Positions 1-11,000 of a stretch of DNA of 64,000 nt are shown piece by piece; the stretch's first letter is position 1, and each line of letters opens with the position of its first letter. The translations under genes and the position numbers were made by a program. Under the pieces are notes generated by a model, which was given only the letters and a program-made list of their open reading frames with translations, had not been told where the DNA came from and did not search any database. The stretch comes from Oxyruncus cristatus (lineage: Eukaryota; Chordata; Aves; Passeriformes; Cotingidae): positions 248,625-312,624 of the forward strand of contig VXAY01007414.1 in assembly GCA_013399855.1 (NCBI GenBank). Direction: 5' to 3'.

Positions 1-120
1 AAGAGATGTCTTCCTGGGAAGAGCTCTGAGCTGTGTGATGGGGTCTCAGCATTAACCAGAGGAGTTTCCCTGAAACCAGCGCTGTACATGAGGGTGAGAA
101 CATGCACTTCCTGCTGCTGT

Positions 121-379
121 ATATCTGCTTTTTTTGTTTGTTCATTTTCTTTTGTTTGTTCATTTGTCTGTTTGGGGAAGGGGTTGGTTTTGGGGAAGGG
201 ATTGGTTTTGGGGGGGTGTTTGGGTGTTTAAGGCGTTTTTTGGCAGATTTTTTGGAGGATGGGTGGAGTTTTCTTGCTTTTTGAGGGTTTTTTTTGAGGG
301 ATTTGGGAGTGATTTGTGTTTTTTTTTTTTTCTTTTTTTTTTTTTTTTTNTGGGGTTTTTTTTGGGGGGGTTTGGGGGT

Positions 380-413
<34 letters not shown>

Positions 414-660
414 CCTTTTTTTTTTTCTTTTTAGGTTTTGAGTGACTGGCTTTGGATTTTGTTTCTTCGGGGAAAGGTTTGTTTTTTCCTGCTTTTCTTT
501 TGGGTTGGGAGGGTGTGAGGTTTTGGATGGTTGGGTGTTTTTGCTTCTGGAGAGCTTTGGGGGGTGGGGGGGAAGAATTGGTTTTTTTTGGAAGAGGGTG
601 GGCTTGGGTCTTTTTGAGGGGGGACAAGGGACAAAACGCATAAGAAGCAGCTCACAGGGG
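121..660. repeat. T/G-rich low-complexity tract
   Basis: The plus strand here is almost only T and G, with long T runs and many G runs. Between 174 and 216 there are five G tracts of three or more bases (174-177, 180-183, 192-195, 198-200, 210-216), so the plus strand could form G-quadruplexes, although two loops (8 and 9 bases) are longer than the usual limit. The opposite strand reads as lysine- and proline-rich peptides, which is what A/C-rich low-complexity DNA gives in any frame, so I do not call a gene. Strand asymmetry this strong is typical of decayed simple repeats. Confidence 0.85.
350..350. other. Assembly gap (single N)
   Basis: One N sits between a run of T and a T/G run. It probably marks a join of unknown size in the low-complexity tract, so lengths here should not be trusted. 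Confidence 0.8.
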
Positions 661-1428
661 ACCAAAAGAGGTATTGTGACTTTGGATGCTTTACTTGCTA
701 TTGGTGTTTTCTGTAGTGCTCTGGGGGGAGACTTTTGGCATACCTACCCCAGGCAGCGCAACATCTGTCAGCACAGCAGGCTGCAAAAATGATGATACAA
801 CTTGCTGACATACTATGCAACTTCTCACCATGCCTAAATAGCCATGAGTGAGCTTCCTGTGGAAAATACCCAGCAGACAAGCTGTGAACATGTAGCATTT
901 TCTCAGCACTTAACAAGGCATCAGCTCAGAGCTAAGGAGGACTGCTACCCTTTTTCTCCTTGTTCAGACCAGTCCCAAGCCATAAATAAGCATTTAACCG
1001 TGATGCGCTGCAATGAGCCCTTCAAGGACCAGGACAAATCAGCTTTTGCTCAGGATGCAACAAAATGCAGGAGCACAATCCATCACTAGTAGTTTCCCAC
1101 CGGCCTTTTCTTATAGGAGAGCTGGATAACTAAGTCTAACAGTAGCTTCAGAGATCATCTGAAAACGGGGATGTTTTCTCCTGAACCTGAGATAACAAGT
1201 CCCTTTTGATCTACAGTCTGGCCAGCTCTGCTCAGATGTAAAGGACAGCCTACTTCCGTGTAACAAGGAATTAGATAAAGGTTTGCTGTGATTATTTTAA
1301 GCCCCAGACTAATTTGATAAAACCTGTATTCCTTGATGTGTTTTGAATTACTGAATATATGAAACAGAAATATTGGACACTCGCATTATCATAACTGGAC
1401 CTTAATTTTTTCACATGAAGGTCACATG
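661..1428. other. Non-coding, no recognised feature
   Basis: Sequence of mixed composition without low-complexity bias. The short open frames on both strands overlap one another and match no family I know. I see no splice-bounded exon, RNA gene or repeat. Confidence 0.6.
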
Positions 1429-1637
1429 TCAGGTTGGACATGAGGAGGAATTTCTTCACAGAAAGGGTGATTAAAGATCAGAATGGACTGCTCAGGAAGG
1501 TGTAATGCTGTACCTGGAGGTGTTTAAGGGTGTGGCACTTTATGCCACGGTCTAGTGAACATGTTGGTGTTTGGTAAGAGGTTGGACTTGATGATTTCAG
1601 AGTTCTGTCCCAACCCAACTGATTCTGTGATTCTGTA
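1429..1637 (+). mobile_element. CR1 LINE, 3' end fragment
   Basis: This is the 3' end of a chicken-repeat-1 (CR1) non-LTR retrotransposon in sense orientation. It starts at 'aggttggaca', passes through the familiar 'tttcttcacagaaagggtg' and 'cctggaggtgttta' stretches, then 'tgtggcactttatgccacgg' and 'ggttggacttgatgatttca', and ends with two copies of a GATTCTGT-like octamer, the CR1 tail. It is 5'-truncated, as nearly all avian CR1 copies are, and moderately diverged, so it is an old inactive copy. Confidence 0.95.
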
Positions 1638-1996
1638 AATATGAACTTCTAGGACACTACTAGAAATACGTCCTTTCCAAATCCAAGGGTTAAATTCCAT
1701 GCCTTGCTCCTAAAGAGTGCAGCTCAGGACAAATGTAAGAAAATCCCTTCAGACCTGTTTGAAACACGTATCACCTTTTCCTGTTGGGCCGAATGGGTGG
1801 AGGTGAATAAGGGCTGAGCAGCAACTGAAATACATGCATGTCTTGCGGTAGATTTCATATAAAATGGTGCCAATATGTCCTACATTTATCTCTCACCAAA
1901 ATTTTTGATGGTTCTTGAAGACTTTGCAATTTACCTTGTTAATGTATCCCTCCTATTTTTTGATGTAAGCAGAGTGAATCTTAAAGCAACACCACT
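1638..1996. other. Non-coding spacer between two LINEs
   Basis: AT-rich sequence between the CR1 fragment and the non-CR1 LINE. I see nothing functional in it. Confidence 0.55.
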
Positions 1997-2701
1997 GCAC
2001 ACTAATAATACTCAGCATCATCGTGGCGAGGCTTTGCAAATGAAGATTTGAGAAGGACTCTACCCACACTTGCTACAAGCACGTTGGTGGCTAAAAAGGC
2101 CAATGCGAGATAGACAAGTCCGGTTGCAAAAGGCACAGCGGAAAGTCTCCTTTGGTGGTATTGGCAGGACTCGGTTCTTTCTACGTTGTCTTTTTTCTGC
2201 AGAAATGATTCTGCGTGTGTTCTCAAAAGAAGCAGCAGCATTATAGATGGTGTGTCTCCATGTCTCCAGATTGGAGGCCAGAGTAGAACAATGATGATGA
2301 TCAATATGGCCGAGGCTGACATGTTGTTTTAGGGAGTCCTTGTATCTCCTCTTCGGGGCTCCTCTCTCGTGACAGCCAGTGGCGAGTTCACCATAGAGCA
2401 CAGTCTTGGGGAGGCGGTGGTCCTTCATCCTGGAGACGTGCCCTGCCCAACGCAGCTGTGTTCTCAGCAGCATGGCCTCAGTACTGGTGACCACTGCCTG
2501 TTCAAGAACAGACACATTGGTCACTTTGTTAGTCCAGTGGATGTCTAGGATTGTACAGAGGCAACGCTGATGGAAGCGTTGTAAGAGTCTCAAGTGGTGG
2601 CGGTAGATGACCCATGATTCAGACTCATATAAAAGAGTAGACAAAACAATGGCTCTGTAAACACTAATCTTTGTACTCAGCAGCTGCTTATTAAAAGACA
2701 T
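1997..2701 (-). mobile_element. 5'-truncated non-CR1 LINE (reverse-transcriptase 3' part plus short tail)
   Basis: The element is the last ~640 coding bases of a non-LTR retrotransposon on the minus strand plus a ~60-base 3' UTR. The UTR ends near 1997 in degenerate trinucleotides (GATGATG, then ATTATTAG), resembling the short microsatellite tail of several LINE clades. The protein is not CR1-like. It has the pattern seen at the C-terminus of RTE-like and related LINEs: 'LLYxSExW', then 'LRWAGHVSRM' and a terminal C2HC zinc-knuckle-like motif. The break near 2701 fits 5' truncation during target-primed reverse transcription. The clade is not proven; AviRTE, an RTE element known from some bird lineages and parasitic nematodes, is the first candidate to test. 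Confidence 0.8.
2060..2701 (-). pseudogene. LINE reverse transcriptase, C-terminal fragment (213 codons, open)
   Basis: The reading frame gives 213 residues without a stop. Residues ~20-35 carry TLLYESESWVIY, ~83-93 carry QLRWAGHVSRM, ~98-125 carry the LPKTVLYGEL...GAPKRRYKDSLK stretch, and ~188-205 carry CAFCNRTCLSRIGLFSH, a C2HC finger of the type closing many LINE proteins. The reverse-transcriptase catalytic core and the endonuclease are missing, so it cannot act alone. A TAG at 2711-2713 lies in frame just upstream of the first ATG, and that ATG is internal to the original protein, so it is not a real start. Absence of stops and frameshifts over 642 bases suggests a younger insertion than the neighbouring CR1 pieces. 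No host function is implied. Confidence 0.8.
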
Positions 2702-4970
2702 ATAGCTTTGCTACCTGTTTGCAGAAGTAAACACAAACTTGGTGTGCTTGGTATGCACTAGCCCTAATGCAGAAAATTGCAGAAGTATCCTTTGCGGAGG
2801 CACTGCATGGTAAGGTGTAAGAAACTATTACAGAGCATCTTTAAATGAGATGGAAAGCATTTGTTTTTTAGAATCGCTGGATATAGTCCTGATAGGGAGC
2901 TTGATCCAAACCAAATAACATCAATAAAACTACAGTAATGGTATTCACTGGAAAGATGCTTGAACTAATTATCTGCTACTGCAAATACATCTGCAATTAA
3001 TTTTGAACTTAATTTTCAGAGGTACTAAGCACAATCCCATAACCCACTGATTTCAAGTAATGCTTTGGGTGCTGGGCATTTCAAAAAATGAGGCTGCCTT
3101 ATCTACATGTTCAGTCAAATTGTTAATCCACATTGGAATTAATGGACTAAGCTAACAGAATCTGCAAATAAATTGGAAGCACTGAATTAGTGCGTCTCCT
3201 GATGGTTGTGGAGAGGTGCCTTATCTAACCAGCCCGATCCATTTTTTCACCTTCTCTGACAACAGCCTGCCAGGCATAGGCTGCTCTGCACAGCAGCAGC
3301 CTTCTGCTAAGGCACTTTATGTCACATGAAAATATATTCAGTGCTTGAAACTAGCCTATTATTATTAAACACCAACACATCTCAGGGGTGGTATTCATCT
3401 TAGAACCAACCTCATAAAATCTTTTTTTATTGTTTGTGTGATATATTCTCAAGATATTAACATTTTTATGTGTCTGGAAAGAGAAGAAAATGCTTGAATT
3501 TCACCCTGTGAACTTAAATCCAAAAGTGGCCAGTGCAGAAACTGTATAAAATTGGATAATCTGTTTACAGAAAGAGCTGGATATGTAGTGGAGTTGGCAA
3601 AGACATTCAGCTTTTACATAATTGGCTCAGGTACTTTCCAAGTCAGGAGGGTCAGTGAGGCTTTACTGCCTGAAAGTTGCTTTGCAAAACCTGTGAAATA
3701 AACTGCTCAGTTATCATGTTAGGGACATTGCCCACCATAGGAAAAATACCAACATGCACAACATTGGCTGATATAATGGAAAAATTGTCAGGATTTAAAC
3801 CAGAGGCAGTCAAATGACAAATGGGGTTTCAGGCACTTACAGGATTCTGGAAGATCTGGTGTCAAATGGTGATTTGCCTCACTGCCCTAATAGAACAACC
3901 AACATTCAGATACTTGTATAGACAGCAATAACTACCTGTTTTGTTGTTGTATATATATAAAAAAATTATATTTAAACACTTTTAATTAACTACTTTGGTA
4001 TATATATGAGGTATATATACCTCATTTTAAATGTTGTAGTCTCAGTTTCAATTTTCAACATGTCCAAATACTGCTGACTATTCTTTTAAAATGAATTTTG
4101 GCTAAACAATTTCTGGAAGAGCTTTAAATTCCATATTTTAAAATATGCAGGAACCTATTGCTGTAATAAATGGAGAAACTAGACTGATGCTTAATAAGGA
4201 AAGATGAAAAGACATGAAGTTTAGAGTAATACCATATTTATTTTTCCTGGCTGTTCTGGTATATTAAACCATAGAACAGAAAAAAGCTAAACCTATCCTA
4301 TATTAATAGAAGTCAGACAGAGATAAACTACCAAGTAAGGATAGACAAGTGAGTAAAAGGGACAAGAAATTTGCAAAATATAGCAGCTTGTCTCTTTGAG
4401 TTAAAATGAAAGCAAAGCATTCACTTGTGTATAATTTCCCAAAATATTCTGTAAGTGTAAAGAATTTGTTATTTTCTGTGCTTAATGTTGGGAGAAAAGT
4501 GACTTAAAATAGGTCTTGATTTTCAGAGGTAAGTGCAGTAAATAAGTACAACTTTTTGATTTTTTATTGTTTTGCTCTTTCTGTACAGAGAAAGGAAGCA
4601 AAATCCTCTGAACATTGAATATTCAGTTACAGGTCCTCCTGCAGGCCATTTGGCATCCTTGCAGCTGTGAGGGAATTGCATGTCAGACCCAGGCAAGCCT
4701 GGCTCAAATAGAATGCCCAGTCAGGAAGACTCAGGTGATGAGACTTCTCTCCTGTTTGAGTGCACATAAGCTTCAGGATCATTTTTTCTCTTGCTTCTAC
4801 TGTATCTGTCCTCCACAGGGGTAGAGCAACAACAGGCTGTATTTCACTTTGTTGTGTGTGCTGTAGAGAAAGAATTAACCTTCCTAGACCTCTGCTCCTC
4901 AGTGGTAGAAGGATGGCTATAGATTTGGTTTCTACCAAAATGTGTGATGACAGTAATGAAAAATGACAGA
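2702..4970. other. Non-coding, AT-rich; holds a 20-bp perfect palindrome
   Basis: AT-rich sequence, plausibly intronic or intergenic. No exon or repeat was recognised apart from the palindrome at 4006-4025. Short frames at 4615-4966 overlap on both strands and resemble no known protein. Confidence 0.6.
4006..4025. repeat. Perfect 20-bp palindrome
   Basis: ATGAGGTATATATACCTCAT equals its own reverse complement. It sits in a TA-rich stretch next to 'ggtatatatatg', so slippage of TA steps may have produced it. No function is claimed. Confidence 0.9.
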
Positions 4971-5092
4971 AATCACAGAATCACAGAATTGACCAGGTTG
5001 GAAAAGATCTCTGAGATCATGAAGCCCAACCCTTGATCCAACATTGCTATGGTTACTAGACCATGGCACTAAGTGCCACATCCAGTCTGAAG
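4971..5092 (-). mobile_element. CR1 LINE, 3' end fragment (antisense)
   Basis: On the plus strand it opens with two 'aatcacag' octamers, the inverted CR1 tail, followed by 'gaccaggttggaaaagatct', 'gagatcatgaagcccaaccc' and 'accatggcactaagtgccac', the antisense form of the CR1 3' end. About 120 bases remain and the copy is diverged. Confidence 0.92.
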
Positions 5093-8000
5093 TTATCCTA
5101 TCGTCTGTAGCAGTTGCAGCTTTGGTAATGATTTTTTTATACCAGTGATATCTATTAGGCACCGATCATTTTAATAGCACTTGTCACCTATATATAACCA
5201 TTGCTTTCCTCTTTCTTACCTGCCTAATACCTTTAACAAAAGCTGTCTGTATTTATAAAAGTTTGTGTTGAGAAAGTCCTGTTCAGCCATGACATGAGTA
5301 ATGACCTACACACCTGAGTCAGGAGGGACTCCGTGCTTGGAACAAATGTTTGCCTTACTGGCATTTCACCTCAGAATAGGTAGCAGATTTTTTGTTTGTT
5401 TTCTGTAAGAACACCAACTCCTGTTGTGTTATGTTTTGCCTTCCTTTCAATTGTAGACTAAATATTAAAAAGGGGGAAAGTTGCTGTGATAGCATGCAAG
5501 TAAATTTATCAGGTTCCAAAATTCGGAAGAATTTAAAGCTGCACAATTTTTAGTAGTCCAATGCGATTGTTTGACAGAATTTCCAATGCATGATATAGCA
5601 ATGAATATCAGTCTGTGTTTGGAGAGGATTTTAAACAGCAGAGTGCTACCATAGACAACAGCAAGGTGAGTTTGCAAACAAAACAGAGGGACAGTGCAGT
5701 GAATGTTACCCTTTGTAAGACACTCCATAAGCCAACAGAACATAACCAAGCAGACAAATAGTTATGTCTCTCTCCTTTGTATTAGGCTGTGTAGTACCCC
5801 TCAGAAGGCCCTGCAGCAAAGGATGACTGATGCACGTAACAGTGAATTTCATCCTGCACCTAGAGGACGGGAGCAATTGCTGTGCTTCTCCTCTTCATTT
5901 CATGCAGCTCACCATACTCTTTGCTTCATGCTTTTCAAGTCCTTGAGCATAATCAAAACAGCACAGGCTGCCTGTAACCTCAAAGTAAAAATTCAGAAAA
6001 TGTTTTTGCATAACCTTTCTTCCCTGATTTTTTATTTGACCTCAGATTAGTTTGGTTTCTTTTTGGCATCTAAAATCAAAGTCTATACAACTAAAGTCAG
6101 TCCCTTCAAAAGGTATATGAAAAACAATACAACATTCTCAGACTCAGAAGAGTGCTTGTCTGGATAGCATAAATTAAAAAAATGTCTCATTTACCTGCAA
6201 TAAAATATTAATTCAATACTTTGCATTAGCTGTTCTTATTTTCTTGCGTGCAGCATTCTTTCATACAATTCTGGTATATTCTAATAACTCTACAGGCCGA
6301 AGAGGAAAAACATGCCTCTAAAAACTTCTTGCTAATGGAATATTGAAATTACAAGTCAGTTATCTTAAAACCACTGAGTTGCAGCACTTTCCTGTTTACC
6401 AAAAACTCTATTCAAATGGCTTTATCCTCCTCTTAGATTTTCCATCTGAGCCTGCTCTCCCATGAAAATGAATAAATAAATTTTTTTTAAAAAATAAATA
6501 AATAAAAAAGAAATGTGGTGTGGCCAAGACCAGGGTCTGCATTAGTTGCCTCTGGGAAGACTGAACAACACTGCAATAGTACCAGCACTCAGATACCTCA
6601 TTGTGATTTCAGTAGGGCTGAGACCATTGGTGCTTAAAGGACACCTCTCTGGGTCACAGTAATATTTTTTTATCCACAGCAACTGTTGTGTGCCAAAACA
6701 AATACGGTGAAGCTTAAAAGGCAGAAAAAAGCAGCTTGTGTGTCAGCAGACTTTGCCTTGAGAAACCTAATCACCCCTATGGTTTAAAAAGTGCATGGCA
6801 TCTGCACAGCATATCCACAAAACCACATGTATGCAGGGGGCTATCCCAGATGGCAAAGGCTTTTCCAGTCTTGGCAAAATAATTAGGTTTGCCAGGTGAT
6901 ATGGGAGCCATGGTAAGGTAGCCAGGCACAGAAAACTGCTGGAGTTTCTGGTAGTGGGAAAGGTTTCTTCCCATTCCCTCTACCACAGAATACTGCTGCA
7001 GCTTTCAGCTAAGGAAGTGTTCCATCTGGGTCCTAAAAAATTTTTTATCATGCAGTAAGTTTTAGAAAGGTGGAAAATATAGCTTTTGTTGCAAGTTTAC
7101 AACTGGTTTGTTGGCTGTCTTCTGATTTCAATTGGTCTGTTGTTGGGCAGGGGTGGTAACCAAAAACACCTGTGCAATTCTCCAGGCATCACTAAATGGA
7201 GCATTTACTGATTTCTGCTTATCAAAAAATCTAAGAATCAGTATAAACTGCAGACCAATATAATACAGTATACTTATTAGAGTGCAAACCCTGCCTATGC
7301 AATGTTTCTCTTTTAGCTCCAGGAATCAATAAAATTTGAAAGACATTTTTCTGCTCAAAAACCTTCAGAGCTACTTCAACATGTTACTATTTCTTATTGA
7401 TGTTAAATCTACAATTTTTAGCTTTGAATCATGCCATCACTGTCACTATTCAAAAGACAGCATGTCATCTTGGCTTAGTGTATGAATCATGTGGAAACAC
7501 AGTTTTAGTACTTTGTTTCCTGTAGTAATTACATATACAGTCTTGACATACTTCATGTTCTCTTCAGTCTTTTGGAAATACCTACCCCTATAAAGCAAGC
7601 AGATATTGTCAGTATTCATAATTTGTTCTAAAATGTTGATCAGTAGTCCATCATGCCTTTAGCCACTTGTACAAGAGTTTGTTTTTCGGGAGCTCCAAGT
7701 GTTGATTTCATGACTGCATGTTTTTGTGATGTGTCTCCATCTTCAGATGTTTGCTGCACAGAGCATTAGCTCAGTTACTTGACATATAAAACAGAATACT
7801 CCATAAATCTAGAAATAAATGTATGAATGTATCATTTTATGCCAAATGTGTTTGTCATGGGTTTCCATAAGTCAAAAAAGACACCGCTAGTCTTAGCATT
7901 TTATCACAAGTGCTTCTCTTTTGATGGGAGCTGCTTAATCATAAGGCAAGAGCAATCACATTGGATGGCAGCAAAGGCCCATCTCACTCAGTATACTGTC

Positions 8001-11000
8001 TCTAATGGTTACCAGAAGAAAGTATAAGTAAAAATGCAACAAATTTATGTCATTTTAAGGACTTCTGTGCCAGACTTTACATCTGCAGCACTGTATTCAA
8101 CAAATCTCCTTGGATGTTGGTTGCAAAAAAATTAATTTATTTTGAAAACGTTTGTATTTCAGGCTGAGTCAGACGTTGTCTTACTGAGTGCTTCCATTTC
8201 TTTATTTTAAACTTGAAGTTGGATAATTTTAACTGGCAGATTATAGGTCTTGAATTATGAGGGAGAGCAAATAATGATTTCTTATTTTCCTTCTCTAGAT
8301 GATTCCTGATTTTAATGCCTTTGTTATATCCTCCCAGTTATGTCTTTTCCAAACTGAAGACTTCTGGTTGTCTTAGTTTCCCTTTGCAAGGAAATTGTTC
8401 TATCCCCAGTCAGAATTTTTTCTAACAGAGGCATAATTCCCCGTGAAATGCCTGTGGAATCCCTGTAGGGTCATTATTCAACATTATTGGGCTTCAATAG
8501 GCTTAAAATTGTGCTGGAAACTATCTACAGCTTTACTCAGCACCTCTAATATCAAACCATTACAAATAAAATAGTTAAAAAGGATTTTAGCTTCCCACCA
8601 AGAGCCACCCATGGTTAAAAACTGATGATGTCTAAAAGATGCAGTTTGCCAGGCAGATATCTGGCAGTGTGAATATAGATTCACATGTTAGGTATATTAG
8701 GAACTTTTCTTAGTCCTTATTGTGAGGCAAGGAGAGAGTGAGCTTCCTTTTTTGCATTGCCCTTCATAACCTCATTTTATACTGAGAGTTTAACTCCCCT
8801 TCCATGGCAACAGGCATATCAACAGCAAAAGTATAGACCAAACGTGTACACACACACTGTCCTTGCACTATGGCATCCTTCTTACAGTGCAGAGCAGTTC
8901 CTTGTCCATTCCTGCTGCAAAATTCTGACTGGCAATGCTTCAGCAGTACCTAAAAAGTCTTTGTGCCAACAGTTGCTAATGAAGGCAAAGATACTGCATT
9001 TGTTTCCATCCTCTGACTTTCTCCAGGAAGGCTGACAAGTAGGAGATTTCAATATCCTACATGCAAAAAAAGAAGTTGATTGTTGAACATATTCTTCTCA
9101 TTACTCTTCTCTCAGCTACAAATGAACTTCTGAAACGAGAAGCAGAACACCTGACTTAGCTGGGAAGAGAAATGAGAATATTTGGGTCGCCTTCCCAATA
9201 ACACTGATATGTCATTGTTCATTTCTGTTTTATTGAAATGTTATGACTTTCGGCATTTCAATGTAATTTCAGTGGGCATAGTCTAGTACAGACTTCAAAC
9301 CTAAAATTGCTTTTTTTTTTTAATTTTATTTTATGTGAGCTTTTATTTTCTGATGTATTCTTCAATATATTTTATCCAAAACTAGATGATTCCAAGGTCA
9401 TGTAGCATCAGAAGCCCAGTCTTCTTCAGCAATGCATAGAAAATATGAGGTAAATTAAACTACGAGTGAAAATGAATTTCAAGGAAGGGCAGAAAAATGC
9501 CCAGTCCTACTTCAATGCCAAAATGAACAGAGTTGTCAATCAGTCCTCTTTAGGCTAAAACAAAACCAAGGGAAGATTTGGGGTGGAGGAAGGCAAAAAA
9601 GAAGTTTCAGCTCTTTGAGGGATCCAAAAAGGCCATTTGGTGTAGAAATGAAATATTTAGTTAGGGGCTTTTTCCAGTAGAAGTGGATAAAAAAGAAGAT
9701 TTGGAATTAGATTCACAGTGGAGAACCAGGAGTCTGGCAAAAATCCACATCAGAGATACTTATGATAGTGGTACTAGAGCTGGAGATGCTTCCTTGACCC
9801 CCTAACCTGGACTCTGCCTGTGTCCACCCAGCTGACACATACGACAAATCTGCATCCTTGCCACAGAGTTGACCTTGTGTTTTCCAGTAGTTCCTGGAAA
9901 ATGCCAGTGTTCCAGAACAACTCGTAACTCAAGGAGAAGCCACTATGGGAAAAGCTGCTGCACTGGAGATGAAATAGCTGTATGCTGCCTGTCCTGTCCT
10001 GGGTGTGGACACTGAAGCACTTGTTTTTCACTGGAATTTAATTATTTGTGAGACCTCTCTCTTGCTTTAAGACACTATTGAAATTGGCTGAGTGCTCTGC
10101 TACGTGCTATTGCAAAACATGTGATAATCTTTGTCAAACATTAATGTTCTGTCTGTATTTTCTTAATTTTTCTAAAAAATTCTTTTTCCCCTACTGCAAG
10201 TAGCAAGGAGTTCAAACGAGTATTGTGTGCTCCAAAATGGGGGAGAATGTTGCCATGATGAGATTGTGTCTTGCAGTATTTTTTTTTTAAAATGTAGAAA
10301 GTTCTGAAGGATGTTTTTTTCTGCAGAGCTCCCTGCTTGGAGATCTGAACTCAATGTAGGAGATCTGAATTAAATCTAAGAAAATATTAATAAAGTCTAA
10401 AGATCATTCCATAAGAAAACAAGTGCATGCTGTAGGCACGGAAAATGCAAAAGACTAAATGAATTCCTCATTAAGGTGGATGCCAGGTTGTGCTGCAAGG
10501 GGGATGAATTTGGCTCAGAAGCCAAACTGCAAGTTCGCAGCCTCCCTGGAGGTTTGGCTCTGTTGCAGTGGCTCTGTGCTGCTGTGAGCAGCACTTTCTG
10601 GGAACTGCGCCTTCCCTCAGTAGCTCTGCAGCAGCGCAATCCTATATTTAATCAATTCAGGTGCTTGAAATGCTTCATTGCCCAGCATGAATGTCACTAC
10701 ACGGACCCAGAGATCAAGGGAATGTACTTAGTCCCCATTCACAAAAGTTAGATATTCCTTGGTAGAAGAACAGAAGGTAGAGTGCAGGTGAAAGAAAGAA
10801 TGAAAATATTGTGTCAGACTTTTCTTCCCTTTTGTAAGATGATAAAACTTTGGAGAAGATTTGGTTTCTTTGTTTGTTTTTGTGTGGCATTGTTTTGGGG
10901 TTTTGTTGTTGTTCGTTTTTTTTTTTTTTTAATACTTCTCATCCCTACTTGACCTTCAAAACCAAAAGGGATTACTTAGGCATTTTGTACTTAGGCTGAT

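Noticed and set aside
160..665. Lysine/proline-rich minus-strand frames at the window start
   Set aside because: Translation of A/C-rich low-complexity DNA across an N; not a protein.
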